Of a stretch of 64,000 nt of DNA, positions 25,765-35,247 are shown one piece after another; position 1 is the stretch's first letter, and the number at the start of each line of letters is the position of its first letter. Under the pieces are notes generated by a model, which saw only the letters and a program-made list of their open reading frames with translations, was not told the DNA's origin and did no database searches. The position numbers and the translations under genes were made by a program. The DNA comes from Flavobacterium tistrianum (lineage in GTDB: Bacteria > Bacteroidota > Bacteroidia > Flavobacteriales > Flavobacteriaceae). The DNA lies in assembly GCF_003254545.1 (NCBI RefSeq), contig NZ_QJRH01000070.1, positions 1 through 64,000 of the forward strand, written 5' to 3'.

Positions 25765-26847
25765 ATGAAAAAGTTTATATATACAATTTTACTTGCCTTG
25801 TTGATGGCTCCTAATTTTATTCAGGCACAAGAAGCCGCTGGAGCTGTAGGGCCAATATCATCATTTCCTGTTGTTTACAAATATGATGAACAAGTTACAT
25901 GGTATTTTGATATGTCGGCGTCGACATTTGCTGAAACAGAAGATTTGTACATCTGGATTTGGTCTCCATCTGAACCAGATGCTGGACACTGGGAAAATTC
26001 TTCTGACTTTGCAAAACTAAAATACGAAGGAAACAAAATCTGGAGTTTTACTTTAACTCCCACTCTTTATTTTTCTAAAACTCCAGATCAAATAGCTAAG
26101 AGTGATGGATTCTGGTTTCGTTTGAAAAACAAAAACGGATCTAAACAAAGTGATGTTGCCAATGTGCCTTATACTGATTTTTCATCTTTCTATACTTCTG
26201 GTGAATTATTTAGATCATATCCAACAAAACCATTAATTGATAAACCGGTAAGTATTTTGTTTAATGCAAATCTTAATCCTGCATTTGCGGGAACTCCAAG
26301 CGTACACATGCATGGTGGTTTAAATGACTGGGCTATTCAGCAAATGTATGAAGCTGCAAAACCAGAAATTGCCGAAAAAACAAAATTGAAAGATCTAGGC
26401 AATGGTTTTTATAAAATGGATTTTGTTCCTAAGCAGTACTTCAATGCTCCAGATGATTTTGTAATGGAAAAGATAAATTTCCTAATGGTAGCAGAGAATT
26501 GGACAGCAAATTCTGGTGATCAGGTTATTTACGCAGGAGAATTTATTCCGCCGCCGCCACCAAGTTTTGCTTTCTTTCCATCGCAAATCAGCCAAAAAGA
26601 TTTTCTTGGAATGTCAAGAAAAAACAATGAGGCAGGTGTAAATAAATTGATTTACACTATTACAGCTGGACCAAAAACAATTTCTGGTGAGTTTACTGGA
26701 GGTACTGCAGAAATTAAAGGTTTTGTCAATTTAGTTTCGGAGTTAAACGGAATTCCAAGTTTAAGCGAAATCCACGTTTTGGTAAAAGACAATAAAGACA
26801 AAACGATTTCGGATACGACGATTCCGCTTAAAACTTTAGATAAATAA
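25765..26847 (+). CDS. Secreted accessory protein of the polysaccharide locus
   Basis: A signal peptide (ends NFIQAQ) with no lipobox is followed by two beta-sandwich-like regions. The first contains ADLYIWIWSP-like sequence (EDLYIWIWSPSEPDAGHWEN), resembling carbohydrate-binding or starch-binding folds. A Pro-rich linker (IPPPPPSFAFFP) separates a C-terminal ~95 residues. The position next to SusC suggests a SusE/SusF-like glycan-binding role, although the sequence is not recognisably SusE or SusF. It lies 28 bases before SusC. Confidence 0.6.
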   Translation: MKKFIYTILLALLMAPNFIQAQEAAGAVGPISSFPVVYKYDEQVTWYFDMSASTFAETEDLYIWIWSPSEPDAGHWENSSDFAKLKYEGNKIWSFTLTPTLYFSKTPDQIAKSDGFWFRLKNKNGSKQSDVANVPYTDFSSFYTSGELFRSYPTKPLIDKPVSILFNANLNPAFAGTPSVHMHGGLNDWAIQQMYEAAKPEIAEKTKLKDLGNGFYKMDFVPKQYFNAPDDFVMEKINFLMVAENWTANSGDQVIYAGEFIPPPPPSFAFFPSQISQKDFLGMSRKNNEAGVNKLIYTITAGPKTISGEFTGGTAEIKGFVNLVSELNGIPSLSEIHVLVKDNKDKTISDTTIPLKTLDK

Positions 26848-26875
26848 TCACTATTAAATTAAAACACCAATTCTA

Positions 26876-29800
26876 ATGAATAGTAAAAATACAAAAAGCG
26901 TCCTGCATCAAATGTGGACTGCTAAAGGAGCGGTATTGATGATTTTTATGCTTTTTCTTTCTGCCAGCACTTTCGCGCAGACGAAAAAACAAATCTCAGG
27001 AACCGTTTATGACAATACAGGTACGGTATTGCCAGGAGCTTCTATCATTGAAGTAGGAACAAAAAACGGAACTACAACAGATTTTGATGGTAAATTTAGC
27101 CTTCAGGTAGCCGTAGGAGGTGCAATCGAAGTTTCGTTTATCGGATCAACCACACAAAAAATCCAAATTACAGGAAGTACTTCTAATCTTGAGGTACGTT
27201 TGCAAAATGACGGATATACTTTAGCCGAAGTTCAAGTAGTTTCTGTAGGTTACGGAAAAGTGAAAAAATCAGATTTAACTGGAGCCATTTCTACAGTTGG
27301 AGCAGATGATTTAGTAAAAGGAACTATCGGTTCTACGGAGCAGGTTTTGCAAGGTAAAGTAGCGGGATTAAATATTATTCGTCCTTCTGGAGATCCTGCT
27401 GCGGGTTCGACAATCCGTCTTCGTGGAGGAACTTCTCTAACAGCTAGCAACAGTCCGTTGATCGTTGTGGATGGAATTGCTGGTGTTGATATTAACGTGG
27501 TTCAGCCTTCAGATATTAAATCGGTTGATGTTCTTAAAGATGCTTCGGCAACAGCAATTTATGGTTCTCGTGGAGCAAACGGGGTAATTATGATTACCAC
27601 AAAATCTGGAACAAAAGGGGTTTCTGTTGTATACAACGGACAAACTGGGATAGGCTATGTAAATGATAACTTAGATTTATTATCGGCAAATCAATGGAGA
27701 GGATATGTTCGCCAGAATCAAATTGCAGACGCAGTAGATTATGGAGCAAATACAAACTGGCAAAAAGCAATTGAGCAGACAGCTATTTCTCAGTCGCATA
27801 CTTTAAGCATTAATTCAGGTAAAGCAGACAGCGGTTTCAGAACATCACTTTCATACTTAAACAATGAAGGAGTTATTAAAAAATCTGGTTTAGAAAGATT
27901 AAGCGGTAATGTTAGCGCCTACCAATTTTTAGGAGACAACAAAGAAGTGAAATTTGATATGGGATTATTTGCAAATATTGACAAATGGCACCCAATTGAT
28001 TACAGAATTTTTGAAAGAGCTTACAACTTAAATCCGACAATTCCAGTATATGATGCAAATGGAAATTTTAGTTTGGTAACAGGAAATATTTATGATAACC
28101 CAGTTGAGATTTTAACAAACAGAACTTTTGACAACGAAAGACACAGGCTTTTAGGTTATTTTAAAACAGATGTGAAATTCTTAAAAGATTTTACAGCTAC
28201 AGCAAATATTTCGTTAGAGCACAATGCTGTAAAAGGAGGAACTTACAAACCGTCTTACGCGGTTATGGAAGGGCAGACTGAAGGCGGTTTTGCACAAAGA
28301 ACTTATGCCGAATATACAAATGCACAAGGAGAACTTTATGTAAACTACAGCAAAGTTATTGACAAGCATAACATTAGCGCTTTGGCTGGTTATTCTTACC
28401 TTGAAAATATTTACGAAGGTTTTGGAGCGCAAAGAGGCGGATTTGTAACAGATGCTTTCAGCTATAATAATTTAGGAGCTGGTTACAATTATCGTTTAAA
28501 TGATGTGTATTCATATAAAGGAAAATCAAATCTAGTTTCTTTTTATGCTCGTGCTAACTATGGTTACGATGGTAAATATTTATTGACAGCGACTGTAAGA
28601 CGTGACGGATCTAGCCGTTTTGGAGAAAATAATAAATGGGGAACTTTTCCATCTGCTTCTGCTGCGTGGAGAGTTTCTAACGAAGAATTTATGGAATCTT
28701 CAAAAGGATGGTTGGACAACTTAAAACTAAGAGTAGGTTGGGGGATTACAGGTAACCAAGATGGAATCGGTGAGTACAAATCGCTTTCTATTTTAGGAGT
28801 TGGAAGTGACAGTTACTATGATCCAGTTACTAAAACTTGGAGCTTGGCTTATTCTCCAAAACAAAATCCAAATCCTGATTTAAAATGGGAATCTACAGAA
28901 CAAGTGAACATTGGTTTTGATTTTGGTCTTTTCAACAGAATTACAGGATCTTTTGAATGGTATTCTAAAACAACAAGAGATTTATTATACACTTACGAAG
29001 TGCCTCAGCCTCCATATTTAGTGGGAACAATGTTGGCAAACGTTGGTGAAATGTCAAACAAAGGAGTAGAGTTAACTTTGAATGCAGATATCATCAGAGG
29101 AGATAAATTCAATTGGAATGCAAATTTGACTCTTGGACATAACGTTCAGAAAATCGAAAAACTTTCTAACCCAACTTATAAAACAGATGTTATCTACAGC
29201 GGATCTCTTCATGGCTTAGCAGGTATGTCTGGACAATATTCTCAAATTATTGCCGAAGGATATCCCGTTGGAACTTTCTGGGGATTCAAAAATGCTGGTT
29301 TAGATCCTACTGGAAAAATTCAGTATTATAATGCAGCAGGACAAGTAGTAGACGAAAGCGCTTTGGTTGATGCTGACAAAACTGATTTAGGGAACATTCA
29401 GCCAGATTTGACATTAGGTATCGGAATGAATTTTACTTACGGAAATTTTGATCTTGGACTTTCAGGATACGGAATGTTTGGACAAAAGGCTTTAAACGCA
29501 ACAAACATGATGTTAAATGACCCGAACAGATTACCAGCTTTTAATGTGCCAGATTCTTTTTTAAGCAGCGGTATTACTTCTGCTCCTAAGTATTCTGATT
29601 ACTGGATCGAAGATGCTTCTTTCTTCAGACTTCAGACCCTAACTTTTGGTTATACTTTACCATTAAAATACAAAAAATCGAAAGTTAGAATGTATGTAAT
29701 GGGAGAAAACCTATTTGTAATTACTGGTTATAAAGGTGTAGATCCGGAGATTGGTTTAAATGCTCAGGACGGAATTAATCAGACTGGAGTTATGGATCAA

Positions 29801-29893
29801 ACTGGTTTGGCAGCTCCTGGAATTGACAGATATAACAATTATCCTAGACCAACTACAATTTCTGTTGGATTAAATTTTACGCTGAATAACTAA
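26876..29893 (+). CDS. SusC/RagA-family TonB-dependent outer-membrane transporter
   Basis: A signal peptide (ends SASTFAQ, residue ~35) precedes a carboxypeptidase-regulatory-like domain (GTVYDNTGTVLPGASIIEVG). The plug domain contains RLRGGTSLTASNSPLIVVDG and DATATAIYGSRGANGV-type sequence (DASATAIYGSRGANGVI). A 22-strand barrel follows to the C-terminal FTLNN. The 1005-aa length is typical. It imports oligosaccharides across the outer membrane with the SusD partner encoded 28 bases downstream, powered by TonB. Confidence 0.95.
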   Translation: MNSKNTKSVLHQMWTAKGAVLMIFMLFLSASTFAQTKKQISGTVYDNTGTVLPGASIIEVGTKNGTTTDFDGKFSLQVAVGGAIEVSFIGSTTQKIQITGSTSNLEVRLQNDGYTLAEVQVVSVGYGKVKKSDLTGAISTVGADDLVKGTIGSTEQVLQGKVAGLNIIRPSGDPAAGSTIRLRGGTSLTASNSPLIVVDGIAGVDINVVQPSDIKSVDVLKDASATAIYGSRGANGVIMITTKSGTKGVSVVYNGQTGIGYVNDNLDLLSANQWRGYVRQNQIADAVDYGANTNWQKAIEQTAISQSHTLSINSGKADSGFRTSLSYLNNEGVIKKSGLERLSGNVSAYQFLGDNKEVKFDMGLFANIDKWHPIDYRIFERAYNLNPTIPVYDANGNFSLVTGNIYDNPVEILTNRTFDNERHRLLGYFKTDVKFLKDFTATANISLEHNAVKGGTYKPSYAVMEGQTEGGFAQRTYAEYTNAQGELYVNYSKVIDKHNISALAGYSYLENIYEGFGAQRGGFVTDAFSYNNLGAGYNYRLNDVYSYKGKSNLVSFYARANYGYDGKYLLTATVRRDGSSRFGENNKWGTFPSASAAWRVSNEEFMESSKGWLDNLKLRVGWGITGNQDGIGEYKSLSILGVGSDSYYDPVTKTWSLAYSPKQNPNPDLKWESTEQVNIGFDFGLFNRITGSFEWYSKTTRDLLYTYEVPQPPYLVGTMLANVGEMSNKGVELTLNADIIRGDKFNWNANLTLGHNVQKIEKLSNPTYKTDVIYSGSLHGLAGMSGQYSQIIAEGYPVGTFWGFKNAGLDPTGKIQYYNAAGQVVDESALVDADKTDLGNIQPDLTLGIGMNFTYGNFDLGLSGYGMFGQKALNATNMMLNDPNRLPAFNVPDSFLSSGITSAPKYSDYWIEDASFFRLQTLTFGYTLPLKYKKSKVRMYVMGENLFVITGYKGVDPEIGLNAQDGINQTGVMDQTGLAAPGIDRYNNYPRPTTISVGLNFTLNN

Positions 29894-29921
29894 GCGAATT
29901 GATAACCATAAAATATTAACA

Positions 29922-31427
29922 ATGAAAATCAAAATAACAGCAGCCATACTTTTAAGCATGCTTTTTACGGTATCATGTACTGATTTGAACGAGCAGCTGT
30001 ATGATCAGGTAGAAGATGGAAATTTCGGAAATACAACCAAAGAAGTTGATGCGCTGGTAGGTGGAGCATACTCTTCATTGAGAGGATTCAAAGATGATAT
30101 CTCAAATAATTACCCAACATCCGAATATGTTTTCTTTTTGAGTGAAGTCGTTTCAGACGAAGCTACAATTCCGACAAGAGGTACAAACTGGTACGATGGT
30201 GGACAATATCAAGATGCGCAAAAGCATACTTGGAAAGCAGACAACAGAATGATTCTAACTGCTTGGCGTTACAATTATACTGGAGTTGCTAAGATCAATT
30301 CAATTATTTATCAGATTAATAAATCATCACTTAGTGATAAAGCAAAAGAACCGATTTATGCCGAATTGAAAGCACTTAGAGCCTATTACTATTATAATCT
30401 GTTAGATTTGTTCGGAAATGTGCCAATTGTAACCAATTTTGAAGATACATCTCTTCCAAGCAATTCAACAAGAAAAGAAGTTTATGATTTTGTTGAAAAA
30501 GAATTGACAGACGCTCTTCCGCATTTAAATCCAAATGTGGTGTATTCTAAAATGACTAGAAATGTTGCGTATTCTATTTTGGCTAGATTGTATCTTAATT
30601 CAGAAGCGTTTATCGGCCAGCCTCGTTGGCAAGACTGTATCAATATGTGCCAAAAGGTTACAGGATATAGTTTAACGCCAGATTTCTTTTCGAATTTTGT
30701 GACAGAGAATCAGACTTCGCCAGAAATTATTTTTGCGATTCCTTACGATTCAAAAGCGGGGACACTTGGAAACTACATGAATTCAATGTCTTGTCATTAC
30801 AATCAAAAATTAGCAATTTCTGCAATTCCAAACAATTATCCTTGGAGTGCAAACGGAATGTGCGCGCAGCCAGGAGTTTATTCTTCTTTTGCTGATACAG
30901 ACAAAAGAAAGAAATGTATGTTGGAAGGCGATCAGATCAATCTTGCTACAGGATCTGTAATCATGATGGACAACGGAGAACCATTAACATATACAGAGAA
31001 CCTAACAAGCTTAGAAGATGCAAAAGAGAATGAAGGTGTTCGTTTACATAAATACGAAATGAAAGCGGGAGAGCAATGGGAACGTGATCATGATTTTGTA
31101 TTAATTCGTTATGCAGAAATCTTAATGATGCAAGCAGAATGTTACGTTCGTTTGGGTTCACCAGATTTAGCAAGACCATTTGTACAGCAAGTAGCATCTC
31201 GTGCAGGTGAGGAATTGCCAGCAACAATTGATCTTAAATTTATTGATCAAGAATTGCTGAAAGAATTCACATTTGAAGGAAGAAGAAGAACAGATAATAT
31301 TCGTTTTGGAACATTCTTCCAGCCATGGTGGTCAAAAGGCACGACGGAAAAATACAGAGCAATTTTCCCAATTCCGAGTACAGTTTTAACCACAAACAAA
31401 AACCTAAAACAGAATCCTGGGTATTAG
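29922..31427 (+). CDS. SusD/RagB-family nutrient-binding lipoprotein
   Basis: The lipobox ends at Cys19 (MLFTVSCTD). Helical TPR-like repeats of the SusD fold follow, including the conserved ELKALRAYYYYNLLDLFGNVP segment (split here for length), and the C-terminal family signature FTFEGRRRTDNIRFG. The protein caps the SusC transporter and binds the incoming glycan at the cell surface. The gene ends just before a strong hairpin that separates it from the two enzyme genes. Confidence 0.95.
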   Translation: MKIKITAAILLSMLFTVSCTDLNEQLYDQVEDGNFGNTTKEVDALVGGAYSSLRGFKDDISNNYPTSEYVFFLSEVVSDEATIPTRGTNWYDGGQYQDAQKHTWKADNRMILTAWRYNYTGVAKINSIIYQINKSSLSDKAKEPIYAELKALRAYYYYNLLDLFGNVPIVTNFEDTSLPSNSTRKEVYDFVEKELTDALPHLNPNVVYSKMTRNVAYSILARLYLNSEAFIGQPRWQDCINMCQKVTGYSLTPDFFSNFVTENQTSPEIIFAIPYDSKAGTLGNYMNSMSCHYNQKLAISAIPNNYPWSANGMCAQPGVYSSFADTDKRKKCMLEGDQINLATGSVIMMDNGEPLTYTENLTSLEDAKENEGVRLHKYEMKAGEQWERDHDFVLIRYAEILMMQAECYVRLGSPDLARPFVQQVASRAGEELPATIDLKFIDQELLKEFTFEGRRRTDNIRFGTFFQPWWSKGTTEKYRAIFPIPSTVLTTNKNLKQNPGY

Positions 31428-31436
31428 GTTATTAAA

Positions 31437-31483
31437 ATGTCAGTCTTCCATGTTGGTTAGTCGTGGAAGGCTGACATGTTTTT
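31437..31483 (+). terminator. Hairpin terminator between SusD and the hydrolase genes
   Basis: A 16-bp stem (ATGTCAGTCTTCCATG with CGTGGAAGGCTGACAT, two G-T pairs) with a 9-base loop is followed by G and five T. It should lower transcription of the two downstream enzyme genes relative to SusC and SusD. Confidence 0.8.
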
Positions 31484-31511
31484 AAAATGATTATCTGCGA
31501 GGCTTTATTTA

Positions 31512-31570
31512 GCCACAGATTAAAGGATTTTCACAGATTAATAATCCTTTTTAATCTTTTAATCTGTGGC
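31512..31570. repeat. CACAGATT-family inverted repeat
   Basis: GCCACAGATT at 31512-31521 pairs with AATCTGTGGC at 31561-31570, with inner TAAAGGATT / AATCCTTT. The same family occurs at 15427-15512. The open frame of the next gene extends through it, which shows that the extension is not coding. Confidence 0.85.
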
Positions 31571-31600
31571 AAACATAAAAATAACAAACAGTACATCAAT

Positions 31601-32845
31601 ATGAAAAAATATATTACATCGTTGGTTTTTGGATTGATGAGTATTGTGATGGTTGCTGGTTGCAGCAGCGATGACAAAGGTTCAGACAAACCGGTAGAAC
31701 CAGAGAAAACAGCACCTGTTGCGATTGAGAAAACCAATAGCACCAAAATTTATATGCACTATATGCCATGGTTTGAAACCAATGAGAGTAGTGCCGATAA
31801 AAAATGGGGATATCATTGGACAATGGCAAACAAAAATCCGAACAACGTAGGAGCAAACGGACGAAGAGAAATTGCATCGTACTATTATCCGCTGATTGGA
31901 CCTTATCATTCAGGCGATAAAAACGTGATCGAAAATCATTTATTGTTGATGAAATATTCAGGAATTGATGGAATTCTGATAGATTGGTACGGCACTTACG
32001 ATGTTAACGATTACGGAATGATTAAAGAAAATACAGATCAGCTAATTGAAATGTTGGACAAAGTAGGTTTAGAATATGCCATTGTATACGAAGACCGATT
32101 TCTGACGAATGTTGTCAATGCTGGAAAAGCAATTTCGGTAACCGGTGCAGCAAAAACAGATTTGGCTTACGTAGAAAAGAATTATTTTTCTGATGCTAAT
32201 TATATTAAAATTAATGGTAAACCGCTGTTAATGAATTTTGGACCAATTGTTCTACAAACCCCAGCTGAATGGACAAATGTCTTTAATACTTTAACAGCAA
32301 AACCCACTTTCTTGACACTTTGGGATCACTCTTCAATGGCAGGAGAAAATGCTTCTGGTGAATATGCTTGGGTGTATAAAGACAACAGTTATCTAACAAA
32401 TTTCTACACTAATACCAAACCAAAACTAGGAGTTGCAATGGGTAGCGCATATCCTGGTTTTAAAGATTTTTATGCCGCAGGCGGAGGAGGGGCAGCTATT
32501 GGATGGACTATCGAACATAATAACGGAGCAACACTTGACGAAACTTTGACTTTGGCAAAAAATGCCAATGTAAATTACCTGCAGCTGATTACGTGGAATG
32601 ATTTCGGCGAAGGAACCATGATCGAACCAACAGTAGAATTTGGATATTCTTTTATCGAAAAAATCAAAACTTTTTCTGGAGTAAAAAATACAGAAAGTGT
32701 ATTTCCAGATATCAGCAAATTGTATGATTTACGCGTACAGAAAAAAGGAAATGTCGAAATCCAGAAAAAACTTGACCAAGCGTTTAATTATTTTGTTTCG
32801 ATGCAGCCAGCAAAAGCAAAACAAATAATAAGCGAAATAAAATAG
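31601..32845 (+). CDS. Glycoside hydrolase family 71/99-like lipoprotein
   Basis: The start at 31601 gives a lipoprotein signal with Cys21 (MSIVMVAGCSSDD); the longer frame upstream would run through a repeat element. The mature protein shows the GH71/GH99-type pattern: KIYMHYMPWFETN near the start of a TIM barrel, then GIDGILIDWYGTYD, YAIVYEDRF, LTLWDHSS and QLITWNDFGEGTMIEP. Acidic residues in ILIDWYG, VYEDR and WNDFGE are plausible active-site positions. GH71 cleaves alpha-1,3-glucan and GH99 acts on alpha-mannosides. Next to SusC/D and GH97, an alpha-glucan substrate is likelier, but family assignment is by eye. Confidence 0.7.
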   Translation: MKKYITSLVFGLMSIVMVAGCSSDDKGSDKPVEPEKTAPVAIEKTNSTKIYMHYMPWFETNESSADKKWGYHWTMANKNPNNVGANGRREIASYYYPLIGPYHSGDKNVIENHLLLMKYSGIDGILIDWYGTYDVNDYGMIKENTDQLIEMLDKVGLEYAIVYEDRFLTNVVNAGKAISVTGAAKTDLAYVEKNYFSDANYIKINGKPLLMNFGPIVLQTPAEWTNVFNTLTAKPTFLTLWDHSSMAGENASGEYAWVYKDNSYLTNFYTNTKPKLGVAMGSAYPGFKDFYAAGGGGAAIGWTIEHNNGATLDETLTLAKNANVNYLQLITWNDFGEGTMIEPTVEFGYSFIEKIKTFSGVKNTESVFPDISKLYDLRVQKKGNVEIQKKLDQAFNYFVSMQPAKAKQIISEIK

Positions 32846-32870
32846 AGCTGTAATTAATACAATTTAAATA

Positions 32871-34889
32871 ATGAAAAACAGAAAATATAGATACTGTCTG
32901 GTGGCTTTAGCATCAATGCTGGTTATGGCTTGCAGTACTAAAAAAACGTATAAAATCAGTTCTCCAGAAAAAGTCTCTGAATTAACTTTTGAACTAACTC
33001 CTTCAGGACAACCTCAATATAGTTTTTCTTCTAACGGGAAATCGGTTATCGAGCCTTCGTTGATGGGATTTGAATTTCAAGGTTTAGCAAAAATGACAGA
33101 TGGTTTTGAAGTCGTTTCGACAGAAGAAAAATCGGCTGATGAAACTTGGGAACAGCCTTGGGGCGAATTCAAAAAAGTGAGAGATCATCATAACGAACTA
33201 ATTGTTCACTTAAAAGAAGCAAAAGGAGAAGAGCGTTTGGTGGATATCATTTTTAGAGTTTTTGATGATGGAGTAGGATTTCGTTATGAATTTCCAAAAC
33301 AGCCTCATTTAGGAAAAGTCAAAATTTCGAATGAAGTAACGCAGTTTACGTTTAAAGACAATAATGAAGTTTGGTGGATTCCTGTTCACCGTGAAAACAG
33401 TTATTACGAAAGCGAATATCGCAAGACGTTAATGAGTAAAACAGATACAATTAATACTCCGGCAACTTTTGAAACCAAGAACAAATTGTATGTAGCTATT
33501 CACGAAGCTAACTTGACTGATTTTGCTTCAATGACACTTTTAAAAACTACAGACAAACAATACAAAAGTGATTTGGTGCCGTGGGCAGACGGAGTAAAAG
33601 TATATGCAGAAACACCTTTTAAAACACCTTGGAGAACTATTGTAGTTGGTAAAACTCCAGGAGATGTAGCAACTTCTACTATTATGCTGAATTTAAATGA
33701 GCCTTCAAAAATTGAAGATTTATCTTGGATTACGCCATCAAAATATATTGGAATTTGGTGGGGAATGCATTTAGAAAAATACACTTGGGGTCAAGGTCCA
33801 AAACATGGCGCAACGACCAAAAACACAAAAGAATATATTGATTTTGCTGCAAAAAATGGTTTTGACGGAGTTCTAGTAGAAGGCTGGAACGAAGGCTGGG
33901 ACGGCGACTGGACTGCTGATGGTTCTGCATTTAGTTTTGTAAAAGCTTATCCAGATTTTAATTTGGAAGAAATAACTAAATATGCCGCTGTGAAAAATGT
34001 TCGATTAATTGGACATCACGAAACGGCGGGAGCAACTAAAAACTACGAAAACCAGCTGGAAGATTCATTCAAATTGTACCAGAAAATGGGAGTGAATTCG
34101 GTGAAAACGGGTTACGTAAACAAATATTTGGATAAGAAAGAATGGCATGACAGCCAATACGGAGCACGTCATTACAGAAAAGTAATCGAAACTGCAGCGA
34201 AATATCATATCATGATCGACAACCACGAACCAATGAAAGGGACTGGTTTACAGCGTACATATCCAAACTTTATGTCACAAGAAGGCGGAAGAGGACAAGA
34301 ATATAATGCGTGGTCTGTAGATGGAGGAAATACGCCAGAGCATTTAACGACTTTGCCTTTCACAAGAATGCTTTCAGGACCATTTGATTATACTCCAGGA
34401 AACTTCAATTTTGATTACAAAACTCCATCTGGAGCAAAAGTGCAGACCACTTTGGCAAATCAATTGGCGTTGTACGTTATTATTTTCAGTCCGTTGCAGA
34501 TGGCTTCAGATTTACCTGAAAATTACGAAGGAAAGCCAGAGTTTCAATTCATAAAAGATGTTCCGTGCACTTGGTCTGATACTAAAGTTTTAGATTCTAA
34601 AATTGGAGAATATACAACAATTGCCCGTAAAGATTGGGATGAGAAAAATTGGTATTTAGGATCAATCACAAATAGAAATGCAAGAGACTTAAAAGTTGCT
34701 TTATCATTTTTAGATAAAAATAAAGAATACGAAGCAGAAATCTACGCTGATGGACCAGGAGCAAATTATAAAACTAATCCGTATCCAGTTACAATCTCTA
34801 AACAAAAAGTAAACAGCAAAACTGTTTTAGATATCAAATTAGCAGCTGGAGGAGGAACAGCAATAAAATTTTCTCCAATCGAAAAATAA
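32871..34889 (+). CDS. GH97 inverting alpha-glucosidase (SusB-type) lipoprotein
   Basis: The lipobox ends at Cys21 (SMLVMACST). An N-terminal beta-sandwich domain leads into a TIM barrel and a C-terminal beta domain ending GTAIKFSP. Glu384 (GHHETAG), Glu453 (DNHEPMKGTG) and Glu477 (GRGQEYNAW) have exactly the spacing (69 and 24) of the catalytic Glu439, Glu508 and Glu532 of Bacteroides SusB, which places the protein in the inverting, alpha-glucoside branch. It releases glucose from alpha-linked oligosaccharides. It lies 25 bases after the GH71/99-like gene and ends the operon. SusB is periplasmic; here a lipid anchor suggests attachment to a membrane. Confidence 0.9.
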   Translation: MKNRKYRYCLVALASMLVMACSTKKTYKISSPEKVSELTFELTPSGQPQYSFSSNGKSVIEPSLMGFEFQGLAKMTDGFEVVSTEEKSADETWEQPWGEFKKVRDHHNELIVHLKEAKGEERLVDIIFRVFDDGVGFRYEFPKQPHLGKVKISNEVTQFTFKDNNEVWWIPVHRENSYYESEYRKTLMSKTDTINTPATFETKNKLYVAIHEANLTDFASMTLLKTTDKQYKSDLVPWADGVKVYAETPFKTPWRTIVVGKTPGDVATSTIMLNLNEPSKIEDLSWITPSKYIGIWWGMHLEKYTWGQGPKHGATTKNTKEYIDFAAKNGFDGVLVEGWNEGWDGDWTADGSAFSFVKAYPDFNLEEITKYAAVKNVRLIGHHETAGATKNYENQLEDSFKLYQKMGVNSVKTGYVNKYLDKKEWHDSQYGARHYRKVIETAAKYHIMIDNHEPMKGTGLQRTYPNFMSQEGGRGQEYNAWSVDGGNTPEHLTTLPFTRMLSGPFDYTPGNFNFDYKTPSGAKVQTTLANQLALYVIIFSPLQMASDLPENYEGKPEFQFIKDVPCTWSDTKVLDSKIGEYTTIARKDWDEKNWYLGSITNRNARDLKVALSFLDKNKEYEAEIYADGPGANYKTNPYPVTISKQKVNSKTVLDIKLAAGGGTAIKFSPIEK

Positions 34890-34939
34890 ATATTAGTTAA
34901 GTTTTATTTTGAGTTAAGTTAAGTAAGTTTAAGTTTGGC

Positions 34940-34979
34940 AATAAACCCGATAGCTGGAGAGTTATCGGGTTTATTTTTT
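34940..34979 (+). terminator. Terminator of the polysaccharide operon
   Basis: A 13-bp perfect stem (AATAAACCCGATA with TATCGGGTTTATT) and a 10-base loop are followed by six T. Confidence 0.9.
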
Positions 34980-35020
34980 GTTTCAGGTTTCAAGTTTCAA
35001 GTTTGAGTGACTTTGAGTAT

Positions 35021-35246
35021 AATTTTAACGCAAAGAGCGCAAAGAATTACGCAAAGCTCGCTAAGTTTTCATTTAGCTAAACGAAATATTCTCGCAAAGA
35101 CGCGAAGTCGCAAAGTATATATAAAAGACTTTGCGACTTCGCGTCTTTGCGAGATTAAAATTCCATCAAAAATCTTTGCGAACTTTGCGAAAAATCTTTG
35201 CGCCTTAGCGGTTAAAAAAAACTTAGTGTCTTAGAATCTCAGCACC
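35021..35246. repeat. GCAAAG-family repeat cluster with 27-bp perfect inverted repeat
   Basis: Bases 35090-35116 (TCTCGCAAAGACGCGAAG then TCGCAAAGT) are the perfect reverse complement of 35128-35154, with an 11-base spacer. Around it are GCAAAG and CTTTGCG copies and a CTTAG-family tail (CTTAGTGTCTTAG). The apparent frame through it is not a gene. Confidence 0.9.
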
Positions 35247-35247
35247 T

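Noticed and set aside
31487..31600. N-terminal extension of the GH71/99-like gene
   Set aside because: It encodes the CACAGATT repeat and would hide the lipoprotein signal.
35007..35234. 75-codon frame after the GH97 gene
   Set aside because: It lies fully inside the GCAAAG-family repeats and translates them.
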